From the NCBI GenBank assembly GCA_949298075.1, contig CASFVA010000066.1, forward strand, positions 1 through 64,000: 64,000 nt of DNA, read 5' to 3'. This stretch comes from an uncultured Lentisphaeria bacterium. Lineage in GTDB: Bacteria; Verrucomicrobiota; Lentisphaeria; Victivallales; Victivallaceae. A program made the position numbers and the translations under genes. This document shows, one piece after another, positions 1 to 9,991 of the stretch. How positions within the stretch are numbered: the first letter of the stretch is position 1; each line of letters starts with the position of its first letter. The notes under the pieces are model-generated. The model was not told the DNA's origin and ran no database searches. It worked only from the letters and a program-made list of their open reading frames with translations.

Positions 1-614
1 CTGCCATACCTGTGAATATATCACCGTAATCCGGGAAAAGCAACCCAGACGAAGCAAATTGCCGGAACAATTCCAGCCCGCGGAATTTGCGGCGGCGCCC
101 CCATCCGGTCTGCGAAGCTTGAGCTTTTGCCCTGGGACCCGGGTAAATCGCCCGCTGCGGCAAAACAGATCGGTGTTTTCAGTTGCCCGGACAGGAAATT
201 ACGATAAATCAACCGGTATGCCGCATCACGGACTGCGGAAATGCCTTATGCAGGACCGGAGCGGACGCAGCGCAAAACCGATGCCCGGACCGGGGCAGCG
301 CCTCAGAAGGCAATGACCGCCTGGAGAAAGCAGCTTAAACAACTGAAAAACGTTGATCCCGTTCTGTCGGCTCCCGGCAGGCCGATCCGAAAAGAGTGCC
401 GGTGACGCACCAATGGGATGAATTTCCGCCGCTCCGACTGGTCGGCTTCATGGCTTGCAATTTCTTGGATTCCATGCCATTTTATTACATATTCACGTCA
501 GCCGCCCTCGATGACAATGCGGCTGACACGGCCGTTCCGGACTCCGCCGCCCGGAACGGAATTTTCGATGCCAAGCCCGCAGACGGTCAACTTTTACAGG
601 AGAATCAATCCGAA
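1..614. other. Non-coding or unassigned window edge
   Basis: I see no convincing gene here. Short open frames occur on both strands, but none has a good ribosome binding site or a recognisable protein. The right part holds a possible promoter and the 5' untranslated leader of the M20 amidohydrolase. The left part could contain the tail of a gene that lies outside the window. Confidence 0.4.
465..493 (+). promoter_or_regulatory. Possible promoter of the M20 amidohydrolase
   Basis: TTGGAT (465-470) and CATATT (488-493) are separated by 17 bp. The -10 differs by one base from the TATATT seen at most other promoters in this window. It would give a leader of about 115 nt before the start codon at 615. 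Confidence 0.4.
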
Positions 615-1928
615 ATGACGTGCAATCAACTCAAACGCGAAATTCACGCCGCCATTGACCATCGTGCTCCGGAAATCCTGGCGCTGGCCGAGGACCTTTG
701 GCATCACCCTGAGACGGGGTTCCGCGAATTCCGGACCTCCCGGCTGATCCGGGAAAAACTGACGGTGCTCGGTCTGCCGGTCCGCGAATACGCGCTGACC
801 GGATTCCGGGCCGATCTCGACACCGGACGGGAAGGACCGGTCTGCGGACTGCTCGGTGAAATGGATGCCCTGCTCAATCCCAATCATCCGGAAGCGGACC
901 CGGAAACCGACGCCGTCCACGCCTGCGGTCATCACACCCACATCGCAGCCATGACCGCGGCGGCCATGGGATTGTGCGACGCCGGCGCGGCCGCTCACCT
1001 CTGCGGAAAAATCGCTTTTATCGGCTGTCCGGCTGAAGAGAGCATTGAGCTGGACTACCGTACCGGACTGCAGACATCCGGCCAAATTGCCGCCACCTCC
1101 GGCAAGGCGGCTCTGATCCTCGCCGGAGCGTTTGACGATGTGGATACCGCCGTGATGCTCCACGTCGGAGAGGACCGCCGGGCAATGGATTCTTCCGGGG
1201 TGGTGCTGAAATGCGTAACCTTCCGCGGTCAAAGCTGTCATGCCGCCTCACCTCAGAACGGAGTCAACGCAACCGACGCCCTCGCGCTCGCCCGGCATGC
1301 GATTGCGCTGCTGCGCGAACGCTACAGCAATGAAAGCATGGTGCGGATTCATGGCATTATCACCCGTTCCGGCGAGGCGGTCAACATCATTCCCGGCAGC
1401 GCCTCAATGGAATACATGCTGCGGGCTGACCGTTTTGAACTGCTGGCGGACCTTTCCCGGCGCTTTGATCGGGCAATGCGGGGGGCGGCGCTGGCCGCCG
1501 GCTGCGGTCTGGAACTGCGGAGCCTGCCGGGGGCGCAACCCATGCGCAACGATCCGGAACTTTATCGGATGTGTTGTGACGCCTGCGGAGAATTGTATCC
1601 CGGACTGGATTTCGTCAGAGAAATTTACCGGAATCCGGGATCCACCGACATGGGGGATGTCGGCTGCATTCTGCCGGCGGTACATGGCGGAGTACCCGGA
1701 GTGGAAGGCACCTGTCATGGTGCGGATTTCCGGATTGCCGACCTGAAGACCGCCTGTCTGGAATCGGCCAAGGTACTGGCCTCGGTTGCGGTCGATCTGC
1801 TTTACGGCAACGGGGAAACCGGGCGCCGCTTCGCCCGTAAAAAACAGGAAGAGCACATGTCGGTCGAACGCTACCGGCAGCTCCGGGAGCGTCTGACCAG
1901 TCTGATACGGGAAAACGCGGAGGACTGA
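615..1928 (+). CDS. M20 family metallo-amidohydrolase / peptidase
   Basis: A 437-residue cytosolic protein of the M20 family (amidohydrolases and carboxypeptidases that use a pair of metal ions to cleave acylated amino acids or aminobenzoyl-glutamate-like substrates). Visible signatures are HPETGF near the N-terminus, the metal-binding CGHHTH around residue 105, GCPAEE around residue 137, HVGED, and a C-terminal GSTDMGD and CHGADF. The frame is open further upstream to 396, but ATG 615 is preceded by AGGAGA (598-603) and starts just before the conserved domain, so I chose it. The substrate cannot be told from sequence. It stands alone and is followed by a convergent tRNA gene. Confidence 0.85.
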   Translation: MTCNQLKREIHAAIDHRAPEILALAEDLWHHPETGFREFRTSRLIREKLTVLGLPVREYALTGFRADLDTGREGPVCGLLGEMDALLNPNHPEADPETDAVHACGHHTHIAAMTAAAMGLCDAGAAAHLCGKIAFIGCPAEESIELDYRTGLQTSGQIAATSGKAALILAGAFDDVDTAVMLHVGEDRRAMDSSGVVLKCVTFRGQSCHAASPQNGVNATDALALARHAIALLRERYSNESMVRIHGIITRSGEAVNIIPGSASMEYMLRADRFELLADLSRRFDRAMRGAALAAGCGLELRSLPGAQPMRNDPELYRMCCDACGELYPGLDFVREIYRNPGSTDMGDVGCILPAVHGGVPGVEGTCHGADFRIADLKTACLESAKVLASVAVDLLYGNGETGRRFARKKQEEHMSVERYRQLRERLTSLIRENAED

Positions 1929-1973
1929 TTTCCATTTTCCACAGCCGAACCAGGACGCGGCCGGGGCATAAAA

Positions 1974-2050
<77 letters not shown>

Positions 2051-2067
2051 GGATCAGCTGCGGATAT

Positions 2068-2096
2068 AATATATCGCCGCAGTCAGCACAAATCAA
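2068..2096 (-). promoter_or_regulatory. Promoter of tRNA-Val
   Basis: On the minus strand, TTGATT (2096-2091), a 17 bp spacer and TATATT (2073-2068). Transcription would begin near 2061, about 11 nt before the mature tRNA. The -35 box overlaps the last codons of the small gene at 2093-2389. Confidence 0.75.
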
Positions 2097-2389
2097 GCCG
2101 TAACACAACGGTAGGCACGCAACTTCCCGCCGGCGTCCCGGCACTCCTGCAGCGCGGCCAGCGCCGATTCGCACCCGGCATAGCGCAGACGATCGGCCGG
2201 CTGCGGCGCCGCCGACGGCGGCAGCAGAAAGGTCCGGCTCAGCGCCAGGTCGGAAGTCGGACGCTCCGGCGCCATCGCCGCTGTCGTCCGGACCAGCCGG
2301 GCCCGGACCGGAATTTCACGGTACAAAAAAACTCCGTTCGCCACGCCTTCCCGGCGCAGCAGAATGACTTCAACAGTGGATCCTGGCAT
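2093..2389 (-). CDS. Small hypothetical protein (98 aa)
   Basis: Unrecognised 98-residue protein with no evident signal peptide or membrane segment. It is rich in Ala and Arg, with two cysteines in its C-terminal third (GCESA and QECRDAGG). ATG 2389 has a good ribosome binding site (GGAGA with about 6 nt spacing), which is the main reason to accept it. It lies 75 bp downstream of ligA on the same strand and is probably cotranscribed with hppA and ligA. No function can be suggested; with so short a frame in GC-rich DNA, a spurious ORF is possible. Confidence 0.45.
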   Translation of the reverse strand: MPGSTVEVILLRREGVANGVFLYREIPVRARLVRTTAAMAPERPTSDLALSRTFLLPPSAAPQPADRLRYAGCESALAALQECRDAGGKLRAYRCVTA

Positions 2390-2464
2390 GGCATGTCTCC
2401 CGGTTTCCGGTTTGTCAACTCTCCGTCTCTGCCGGGGAACGTCAAAAAAAATTCCGGCTGCCGC

Positions 2465-4405
2465 TCAGAATCCCGGAAAAAGATCGTCCGGTTCCGGCGG
2501 CCGCTCTCCGGCGGAGGGCAAACTGAAAAGGTCCGGCTGCTCAGCTGCCTCAGCCTTCACGTCGCCGGCCCCGGCGCCGCCCAGTCCGGCCAGAAAGTCC
2601 GCCAGCGCCACAACTTTCACACCATGGCGGTGCGCCTCGGCCAGTTTTCCTCCCGACGCCGCCGGATCAGCCGCCACCAGCAGGGTGAGATCGCGCCGTA
2701 CCGTATCCGTCACCCGGTAGCCGTGCGCAACTGCCAGTTTTTCATACCAGGAGCGCTTGTTCGGCATCTTACCGGTGAAGCAGACCGTCGGCAATTCCGC
2801 CGTCTCCGTCTCGTGCACCAGCGTCACCGCACCCAGCAGTTCATCCAGATAGGAGCGCTGCTCCGCAAACGCCCGCACCAGCGCGGCTGCCCGTTCCGGA
2901 CCGATGCCGGAAACCGCCGCCAGTGCGGTTTCATCCATCCCCCGCAGTTCGTCCAGTGTGCGTCCGGTCAGCAGACTCCGCGCCACGTTGACGCCGATGT
3001 GAGGAATATTGAGCGCGGCCAGCAGCTGGTAGTCGCGCACCACCCGGGCACCGCGAATTTCCGCCAGCAGATTTTCCGTCGACTTCTTGGCAAATTTGTC
3101 GAGTTTCAGAACATCCGCCGCCCGCAGCTCAAACAGATCTCCGAGATGACGCACCGCGCACTTGGTCATGAGCTGCCGCAGCGTCGGCTCCCCCAGGTGT
3201 TCGATGCCGAGGCTGCGCACCGCCGCCAGCAACCGCTGCAGCGCCGTCTCAAAGCACTCCGGATTGGGACAGGCCAGCTCCGGCCCCCGCCGCACCAGCC
3301 GGGTACCGCAGGAGGGACAGTCCTCAATCAGCGCCGGCCGCCGTTCCCGGCCCGGCGTCGAACTGACAATGTAGGGTATCACGTCGCCGGCACGTTCCAC
3401 CTCGACCCCGTCACCGATCATGATTCCCATGTCGATGATGTTCTGGGCGTTGTGCAGCGTGGCCCGCCGGATGGTGGTGCCGGAGATTTCCACCGGATCC
3501 AGCAGCGCCACCGGCGTCAGTGAATCCTTGCCGAAGCTCCACTCCACGCCCAGCAGCCGGGAACTCCGCCGGATGTTGCTGAATTTGAACGCAATCTCGC
3601 CCCGCGGATGGTGAACGGTATTGCCCAGGGAATTACGGAACTCCGCGTCGGCAAACTTCAGCACCACTCCATCCTGAGGATACGGCAGTCGCCCGAGTTG
3701 TGCCAGCAGTTCCGGCCAGCGCGCCTCCAGCTCGCTGAGCGGCACCCGGATTGACACCAGATTGTAATCCGCCAGCGTGAGTTTGGCCCCCTGCCGGAGC
3801 AGATCGTCGATTTCCTTGAGCCCCATAATGCCGGCGACTGCGTTCCGGGAATTTTTATACAGCCCGCCATCCTTCTTGCGGATGCGGGAATAAATACTCC
3901 GAAAATCATCGTCACGGATGACGATTTCGCCCCGGGCCGGCCGGTTCAGCGGTCCGGTGTAACCCGGCGCTTCCAGCTCCAGCAGCGGCAGCTTGGCGGT
4001 GATGTTCTCTCCCTCCTCGCCGTCGCCCCGGGTGGAGAGCACCTTGCCGTCGTAACGGGCGGAAATGCCGTCATACTTGGGTTCGACCAGCAACGGCTCG
4101 TCCGGAGTGCGGGCAAACTTGCGCGCCCATTCCAGCACCGCCGTCAGCGAATAGGCCTTGTCCAGCGACAGCATCGGTTCCGGGTGCCGCACTTTGTCGG
4201 CGGAATCCACCGTTACCCGGCCGATCCGCTCAAGCAAAGAATGCCGGGGATCCCGCCGGCGCAGCGCTTCAACCAGCGCGTCATAAACGTCGTCGGGGAT
4301 CTCCGGCTCGTTGAGTTCCCAGTAACGGCGATTGTGGTACGCAATCAACTCGGCCAGCTCATCGCGACTGAGTTCCGGGATGTTGAACCTGGTGCGCTCC
4401 ATCAT
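2465..4405 (-). CDS. ligA: NAD-dependent DNA ligase LigA
   Basis: Seals nicks during replication and repair, using NAD+ to adenylate itself. The 646-residue protein is near the family length of about 670. Visible in order: the Ia/adenylation domain with catalytic Lys110 in EPKYDG, the OB fold (TLHNAQN, GDGVEVERAGDVIPYI), a Cys4 zinc finger (CPSCGTRL then CPNPEC), helix-hairpin-helix repeats (LNIPHIG, VSGIGPERAA) and a C-terminal BRCT domain (VCFTGKM). The tail is acidic and proline-rich. Two ATGs stand side by side at 4405 and 4402; the second sits at the better distance from GGAAGG. The gene starts 18 nt after the end of hppA, so the two probably share one transcript. Confidence 0.97.
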   Translation of the reverse strand: MMERTRFNIPELSRDELAELIAYHNRRYWELNEPEIPDDVYDALVEALRRRDPRHSLLERIGRVTVDSADKVRHPEPMLSLDKAYSLTAVLEWARKFARTPDEPLLVEPKYDGISARYDGKVLSTRGDGEEGENITAKLPLLELEAPGYTGPLNRPARGEIVIRDDDFRSIYSRIRKKDGGLYKNSRNAVAGIMGLKEIDDLLRQGAKLTLADYNLVSIRVPLSELEARWPELLAQLGRLPYPQDGVVLKFADAEFRNSLGNTVHHPRGEIAFKFSNIRRSSRLLGVEWSFGKDSLTPVALLDPVEISGTTIRRATLHNAQNIIDMGIMIGDGVEVERAGDVIPYIVSSTPGRERRPALIEDCPSCGTRLVRRGPELACPNPECFETALQRLLAAVRSLGIEHLGEPTLRQLMTKCAVRHLGDLFELRAADVLKLDKFAKKSTENLLAEIRGARVVRDYQLLAALNIPHIGVNVARSLLTGRTLDELRGMDETALAAVSGIGPERAAALVRAFAEQRSYLDELLGAVTLVHETETAELPTVCFTGKMPNKRSWYEKLAVAHGYRVTDTVRRDLTLLVAADPAASGGKLAEAHRHGVKVVALADFLAGLGGAGAGDVKAEAAEQPDLFSLPSAGERPPEPDDLFPGF

Positions 4406-4423
4406 CGCCTTCCGGTCGGGCCG

Positions 4424-6832
4424 TTACTGCAGAATGCCGCCGATGCCCAGAAACTTCTGAATGATCGGCGAGAACTTGATTATGACCGGGGCAAACACAA
4501 TGCAGACCATGCTCATGAGCTTGATCAGAATGTTGAGCGACGGACCGCTGGTATCCTTGCAGGGGTCGCCGACCGTGTCGCCGATCACCGCCGCTCCGTG
4601 GGTCGGATTCTTGCTGCCGTCGGCAAGCTTTTTGCCGCCGAACGCGCCGTTTTCAATATATTTTTTGGCGTTGTCCCAGGCGCCGCCGGCGTTGTTGAGC
4701 ATGGTGGCCAGCACAAAACCGGTCGCCAGTCCGCCGGCCAGCAGTCCCATGACGCCGGGAATACCCAGTACCAGACCGGTCGCCACCGGAATGACGATCG
4801 CCAGCAGCGACGGAATCAGCATTTCCCGCTGGGCGCCCGCGGTCGAGATGGCCACGCAGCGCGCATAGTCAGGCTTTTCGGTGCCATCCATGATGCCGGG
4901 TTTGGCCTTGAACTGACGGCGGACTTCCTCGACCATCGAACCGGCGGCCCGGCCGACCGCCTTCATGGTCATGGCGCAGAAGATGAACGCCGCCATGCCG
5001 CCGATGAAAATACCGCACAGCAGCATCGGATTCATGATGACCAGCTGGTTGGCGTCTACAAACTCCAGAATTGAAATTTTGGCCGCTTCAACCGCGTCAG
5101 CGCCGGTATTGAATTTACCGTTCCAGAGTTTGCACTCCTCGATGAAACTGGCCAGCAGCGCCAGCGCGGTCAGGGCCGCCGATCCGATTGCGAATCCCTT
5201 GCCGGTGGCGGCGGTGGTGTTGCCCAGTGCGTCGAGCGCATCGGTGCGCTGGCGAACTTCCGGCGGCAGTCCGGCCATTTCGGCATTGCCGCCGGCGTTG
5301 TCGGCAATCGGTCCGTAGGCGTCGGTGGCCAGAGTAATGCCCAGCGTGGAGAGCATGCCAACCGCCGCGAAGCCGACGCCGTAAAGGCCCATGGCGAACG
5401 CGCCGGGCTCACCCGAAAACCCGCCGGCAAAGCCGAACGCGCAGAGAATGCCGAGCACAATGGTCACCACCGGAATTCCGGCGGAAAACATGCCTGTGGC
5501 CAGGCCGTCGATGATCGTGGTGGCCGGCCCCATCTGCGCCTGGAAAGCAATACCGCGGGTCGGCTTGTATTCACTGCTGGTGTAGTATTCGGTCGCCTGG
5601 CCGATGATGACACCGGCAACCAGTCCGGAAACCACCGAACCGAAAACGCCCCAGTCAATGATTTCCATGAAAATCAGGAACAGCAGAGCCAGCAGAATCA
5701 GCACAGAACTGCCCAGCGTTCCGGTCAGCAGACTGCGCAGCAGCTGCTTCTGGCCGGCGCCCTCCTTGCAGCGGACCATGCCGATTCCGACCAGCGACAG
5801 CAGAATGCCGAATCCGGCCACCATGGTCGGCGCCAGCACCAGATGAAAGGCCTGTTCAGTATGCAGGGAGTTCTGGGCCGCAACCGCCGCGCCCAGAGCG
5901 CTGGTCGCCAGAATCGAGCCGCAGTAGGATTCGTAAAGGTCGGCGCCCATGCCGGCCACGTCTCCGACATTGTCTCCGACGTTGTCAGCGATGGTCGCGG
6001 GATTGCGGGGATCGTCCTCGGGAATGCCGGCCTCCACCTTGCCGACGAGGTCGGCGCCGACGTCGGCCGCCTTGGTATAGATGCCGCCGCCCACCCTGGC
6101 GAACAGCGCCTGGGTTGAAGCGCCCATGCCAAAGGTCAGCATCGTGGTCGTAATGCTGACCAGTTTTTCCGTCGCGGTGCAGTTGGCCGGCACCAGCTCC
6201 ATACCCCAGAGCGTCAGACCGGAAACCATATGGGCATCAGTGTACACCAGCTTGTCCAGAATGAGGAACCACAGGCAGATGTCCAGCAGACCGAAGCCGA
6301 CCACCACCAGTCCCATGACCGCTCCGGAGCGGAACGCCACCTGCAGGCCGCGGTTCAGTCCCTCGCTGGCCGCCTGGGCGGTCCGGTTCGAGGCCCGGGT
6401 CGCGGTTTTCATGCCGATGTAGCCGCAGAGTCCGGAGAAGAAGCCGCCAGTCAGAAACGCCACCGGGACAAACGGATTCTGGACCTTGTAATAGGCCAGC
6501 GCGGCAAAAATCAGAAACAGCACCGCGAAAACCACGCCCACCACCTTGTACTGCCGATACAAATAAGCCATGGCGCCTTCGCGCACATAGCCGGCGATCT
6601 CCTTCATGCGGTCGGTGCCTTCGGAAGCGGCCATCATCTTGCAGTAGAAATTGGCCGCCATCATCAGCGCCACCAGCGCGGCCGCCGGAGTAATCCACCA
6701 CAATTCCGGCAATCCGGCCAGGCTTTCAGAGTTGTTCAGCGAGCCGATGGCCCGGGTCGTCTCGGCTGCTCCGGCGGTCAGCGCCGCGGCACACCCCAGC
6801 GCAATCAACACCACTCGTGATTTCAGCGACAT
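4424..6832 (-). CDS. hppA: Membrane-bound ion-pumping pyrophosphatase, probably K+-dependent and Na+-pumping
   Basis: Couples hydrolysis of cytosolic pyrophosphate to ion export across the membrane. The 802-residue protein is polytopic with about 16 hydrophobic segments and the family substrate motif DNVGDNVGD followed by [11 protein letters not shown]. Two residues bear on type. Ala541 in GNTTA replaces the Lys of K+-independent enzymes, so K+ dependence is expected. Glu301 in ADLYESY sits at the helix-6 position typical of Na+-pumping pyrophosphatases, one turn earlier than in plant H+ pumps. These are family rules applied to the sequence and not proof of the ion. ATG 6832 follows a GGAGG site. 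Upstream is a dedicated promoter; ligA follows directly. Confidence 0.95.
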   Translation of the reverse strand: MSLKSRVVLIALGCAAALTAGAAETTRAIGSLNNSESLAGLPELWWITPAAALVALMMAANFYCKMMAASEGTDRMKEIAGYVREGAMAYLYRQYKVVGVVFAVLFLIFAALAYYKVQNPFVPVAFLTGGFFSGLCGYIGMKTATRASNRTAQAASEGLNRGLQVAFRSGAVMGLVVVGFGLLDICLWFLILDKLVYTDAHMVSGLTLWGMELVPANCTATEKLVSITTTMLTFGMGASTQALFARVGGGIYTKAADVGADLVGKVEAGIPEDDPRNPATIADNVGDNVGDVAGMGADLYESYCGSILATSALGAAVAAQNSLHTEQAFHLVLAPTMVAGFGILLSLVGIGMVRCKEGAGQKQLLRSLLTGTLGSSVLILLALLFLIFMEIIDWGVFGSVVSGLVAGVIIGQATEYYTSSEYKPTRGIAFQAQMGPATTIIDGLATGMFSAGIPVVTIVLGILCAFGFAGGFSGEPGAFAMGLYGVGFAAVGMLSTLGITLATDAYGPIADNAGGNAEMAGLPPEVRQRTDALDALGNTTAATGKGFAIGSAALTALALLASFIEECKLWNGKFNTGADAVEAAKISILEFVDANQLVIMNPMLLCGIFIGGMAAFIFCAMTMKAVGRAAGSMVEEVRRQFKAKPGIMDGTEKPDYARCVAISTAGAQREMLIPSLLAIVIPVATGLVLGIPGVMGLLAGGLATGFVLATMLNNAGGAWDNAKKYIENGAFGGKKLADGSKNPTHGAAVIGDTVGDPCKDTSGPSLNILIKLMSMVCIVFAPVIIKFSPIIQKFLGIGGILQ

Positions 6833-6890
6833 GGCATCCTCCCTAAAAAAACTGAATGTTTACCCGAATCCGGGATACGAACATGGCAAT

Positions 6891-6918
6891 AATATACCGT
6901 TCCCATTTTTTTTTGCAA
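6891..6918 (-). promoter_or_regulatory. hppA promoter, sharing its -35 box with lysS
   Basis: Minus strand TTGCAA (6918-6913), 16 bp spacer, TATATT (6896-6891). Because TTGCAA is its own reverse complement, the same six bases serve as -35 of the divergent lysS promoter. Confidence 0.65.
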
Positions 6919-6941
6919 GATATCCGGGATTGTGATATATT
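6913..6941 (+). promoter_or_regulatory. lysS promoter with extended -10
   Basis: TTGCAA (6913-6918), 17 bp spacer, TATATT (6936-6941) preceded by TGA, which makes an extended -10. It lies 47 bp upstream of the lysS start codon. Confidence 0.75.
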
Positions 6942-6987
6942 AACTAAACAGCATTTTTCTTGGATTATTATATGGAGTATTCACAAA

Positions 6988-8490
6988 ATGAGCAACTCAC
7001 CTGAAGCCGGTACGCCTGAAACCGGCGCTTCCGATATTTTCGCCCAGCGGGTCGCCAAACTGGCGGAGTGGGAAAAGGCGGGAATCTACCCTTACGGATC
7101 CGCCTATCCCGGAGTGATCTCCACCGCCGCCGCCCGCGATGGTTTCCGGGAGCCCGCCGAGGGGCAGACCGGACCGGAAGTGATCCTCGCCGGCCGTCTG
7201 ACCGCCAAACGCGGCATGGGCAAGTCTGTTTTCTGCGACCTGCGGGACAGTTCCGGCAAAATGCAGCTGTTCGCCGGCAAAAGCGACCTGGGCGACGACA
7301 CTTTCGCGCTCTTCAAGAAACTTGACATCGGCGACATCATCGGAGTCAAGGGACACTTATTCACCACCCGGATGGGGGAACTCACACTGCGGATCGCCGA
7401 ATTTACGCTGCTTTCCAAATCCCTGCGGCCGCTGCCGGAAAAATTCCACGGTCTGGTCGACGTGGAGCAGCGTTACCGTCAGCGCTATGTCGATCTGATC
7501 GCCAATCCCGAGGTAATGCGGGTGTTCAAAATGCGCAGCGCCATCATCCACGAGATCCGCTCCTTTCTGGAAGGGCGCGGCTTCATTGAGGTGGAAACGC
7601 CGATGCTTCAATCCATCGCCGGCGGCGCGTCAGCCAATCCGTTCAAGACTTATTTCGAAGCGCTCAGCGCCACGATGTACATGCGGATTGCTCCCGAACT
7701 CTACCTCAAGCGTCTGCTGGTCGGCGGTTTTGAGCGGGTGTTCGAACTCAACCGCAACTTCCGCAACGAGGGCATGGACCGCCGCCACAATCCGGAATTC
7801 ACCATGCTCGAACTCTATCAGGCCTACGGCGACTGCCGCTCGATGATGGAGCTGATCGAAACCATGATCGTCACCATTGCGCAGAAAGTGGCCGGAACTC
7901 TGAAAATCGACCACGGCAACGGCAAGATCATTGACCTCACCCCCCCCTGGCGGCGGGTGACCTACCACGAGCTCGTCCGGGAAAAGGGCGGCGCCGACTG
8001 GTTCGACATCACTCCGGAGGAGCGCGTGGCCCGCGGCCGCGAACTCGGTCTGGATGTCCATCCCGGCATGCCTGATCTCGAAGTGACCAATGAACTTTAT
8101 GAAAAACTGGTCGAACCCAACAACATCCAGCCCACGTTCGTAACCCGGCTTCCCGCCGAGCTGCTGCCGCTGGCCAATCCGTGCCCGGACCAGCCCGAGC
8201 TGGTTGACGTGTTTGAACTGGGAATCAACGGAGTGGAGGTGGCGCCGGCCTACAGTGAACTCAACCATCCCATCATTCAGCGCCGCCGGTTCATGGAGCA
8301 GTTTGAAAAGAACCGCCAGGAGGGCGACCGCCTGGCCGACAAGGTGGACGAGGACTTCCTCACCGCGCTTGAATACGGCATGCCCCCGGCCGGCGGCATG
8401 GGAGTCGGCATCGACCGGCTGGTGATGATTCTGACCGGAGCCGAAGCGATCCGGGACGTGATCCTCTTCCCGCAGATGCGTCTCAAGTAG
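6988..8490 (+). CDS. lysS: Lysyl-tRNA synthetase, class II
   Basis: Charges tRNA-Lys with lysine. The 500-residue length matches the class II family. An N-terminal OB-fold anticodon-binding domain (around residues 65-160, with [17 protein letters not shown]) precedes the class II catalytic core: motif 1 at [12 protein letters not shown], motif 2 at [15 protein letters not shown] with MLELYQAY, and motif 3 at [15 protein letters not shown]. The frame is open back to 6856, but the ATG at 6988 has GGAG 10 nt upstream and lies after the promoter's -10, so upstream starts are excluded. Transcribed divergently from hppA. Confidence 0.97.
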   Translation: MSNSPEAGTPETGASDIFAQRVAKLAEWEKAGIYPYGSAYPGVISTAAARDGFREPAEGQTGPEVILAGRLTAKRGMGKSVFCDLRDSSGKMQLFAGKSDLGDDTFALFKKLDIGDIIGVKGHLFTTRMGELTLRIAEFTLLSKSLRPLPEKFHGLVDVEQRYRQRYVDLIANPEVMRVFKMRSAIIHEIRSFLEGRGFIEVETPMLQSIAGGASANPFKTYFEALSATMYMRIAPELYLKRLLVGGFERVFELNRNFRNEGMDRRHNPEFTMLELYQAYGDCRSMMELIETMIVTIAQKVAGTLKIDHGNGKIIDLTPPWRRVTYHELVREKGGADWFDITPEERVARGRELGLDVHPGMPDLEVTNELYEKLVEPNNIQPTFVTRLPAELLPLANPCPDQPELVDVFELGINGVEVAPAYSELNHPIIQRRRFMEQFEKNRQEGDRLADKVDEDFLTALEYGMPPAGGMGVGIDRLVMILTGAEAIRDVILFPQMRLK

Positions 8491-8583
8491 GGACGTCAGT
8501 CGGTGACTCCCGGGATATCGGCGCACCGGACGGACCGGACTGTCCCGACGGGACCGTCCGGAATTTTCACTCCGGGAGCCGGA

Positions 8584-9930
8584 ATGCTGTGCGCGATCAC
8601 TCTGCTCATCCTGTGGCTGGCGGCGGCGCTTCCCGCAGCGGAACTGCGTCTGGTATTCACCGGCGATCTGCATGGCAACCTCGACGGCCTCGCCGCGCTG
8701 GCTCCGGTGATCCGGCAGGTTCCGGAACCGGTGCTGCGTCTTGACCTGGGCGACACGACCCAGGGCGGCTTTGCCGCGTCCCTGGCCGGCGGGCAGCCGA
8801 TGTTCACGGCACTTAATGCCCTCGGTTTCGACCTCTGGGTGCCGGGCAACCACGACTTTGACGCCGGCGCGGAATCCCTGTCGAAATCGGTCCGCCGGTT
8901 TTCCGGCGCCACTCTCGGCGCGGACTGGAGTGCGCCCGGCATTCCGAACCGGCCCTGGATTCTGCTCGAACGCGGCGGCGTACGCTGTGCGATCATCGGA
9001 CTCACGGATCCCCGCGAACCCGAACGCCTGCTGCCGGATTCCGGCGTGGCCTTCACCGATCCGGATTCCGCCGTGGCGGATGCAATGCCGGAAATTCTCG
9101 CGGCCCGCCCCGATCTCATCGTGCTGGCCTGGCACTGCGGTCCGTACTACCGGGGCGGCACGCTGGCCGGATTCCTGCGGCGCCACCCTGAAATTGATCT
9201 GGTGCTGGGCGCTCACACTCACGAGGAACGACCGGGTGAACGCATCGGCCGCGCCCTGCTGGTGCAGACCGGACACCGGGCGGCCGCCGCCGGAGTGATT
9301 ACCGTCCGGATCGACGATGACACCCGGAAAATCGTCCGGATTGAATCCGAACTGCGCCGGCCGTTTCCCGGCCGGCCGGATCCGGAACTTGCCCTGCTGG
9401 CTGACACCCTGCGCCGCTCCGGTGCCGCCGACCGGATTGTCGGACGCCATCCCGGCGGTCTCGCCGCCCCGGCCGAACCCGGATACGGCGCCCCGCTGGC
9501 GGTGTTCGCGGCGGAAGCCCTGCGGGACGCCGCCGGCACTCCGGCGGCGCTGGCGGCGGTGAACTGCGGCGGGGGTAAAACCGGAGAAAACATCACCGCC
9601 GCCGAACTCTTCCGGCTGTTTCCGTATGAAAACCGGCTGGCTGCGGTCCGGCTCCGGAACGACGAGCTGCGACAGGCGGTCATGGAACTCAGCCGCCGCC
9701 GGCGGACCGCGGCGGCGCTGACCGGTCCGGGAATCATCTGCCGGTTTGACCGGCGCGGACGGCTGACCGGATTCGAATGTCCGCCGATAACCGAGGTCGC
9801 CATCAGCGAATATCTGCTCACCTCGCTGCCCTGTCTGCGCCCGGCGATTGATTCCGGACGCTTCCGCCGGATACCGCAGACAGAACGCTCTGCCGTTGCC
9901 AGCCGGCTCGCCGCCGCTCTGCCGCGTTGA
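8584..9930 (+). CDS. Exported 5'-nucleotidase-like metallophosphoesterase
   Basis: Related to the UshA/5'-nucleotidase family, which hydrolyses nucleotides or similar phosphoesters outside the cytoplasm. ATG 8584 follows GGGAG by 5 nt and gives an N-terminal hydrophobic segment (LLILWLAAALPA) followed by AAELRL, a likely signal peptide. The calcineurin-like metal site is visible: FTGDLHGN, GDTTQGG, GNHDFD and GAHTHE. The C-terminal half resembles the 5'-nucleotidase C domain (NCGGGKTGENIT, LFPYENRL). At 448 residues it is shorter than UshA. The frame is open up to 8503, but that start would bury the signal peptide. It follows lysS by 93 bp and may be read from the same promoter. Substrate unknown. 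Confidence 0.8.
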   Translation: MLCAITLLILWLAAALPAAELRLVFTGDLHGNLDGLAALAPVIRQVPEPVLRLDLGDTTQGGFAASLAGGQPMFTALNALGFDLWVPGNHDFDAGAESLSKSVRRFSGATLGADWSAPGIPNRPWILLERGGVRCAIIGLTDPREPERLLPDSGVAFTDPDSAVADAMPEILAARPDLIVLAWHCGPYYRGGTLAGFLRRHPEIDLVLGAHTHEERPGERIGRALLVQTGHRAAAAGVITVRIDDDTRKIVRIESELRRPFPGRPDPELALLADTLRRSGAADRIVGRHPGGLAAPAEPGYGAPLAVFAAEALRDAAGTPAALAAVNCGGGKTGENITAAELFRLFPYENRLAAVRLRNDELRQAVMELSRRRRTAAALTGPGIICRFDRRGRLTGFECPPITEVAISEYLLTSLPCLRPAIDSGRFRRIPQTERSAVASRLAAALPR

Positions 9931-9991
9931 CGGCGTATTCTGCCAACGGCTGAAAACTGTTTTGCCCCTGCGCTTCCGGCGGCTCCGGTGA

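Noticed and set aside
59-316. 85-codon open frame at the window start
   Set aside because: No ribosome binding site, no domain, composition like the other random frames in this GC-rich DNA.
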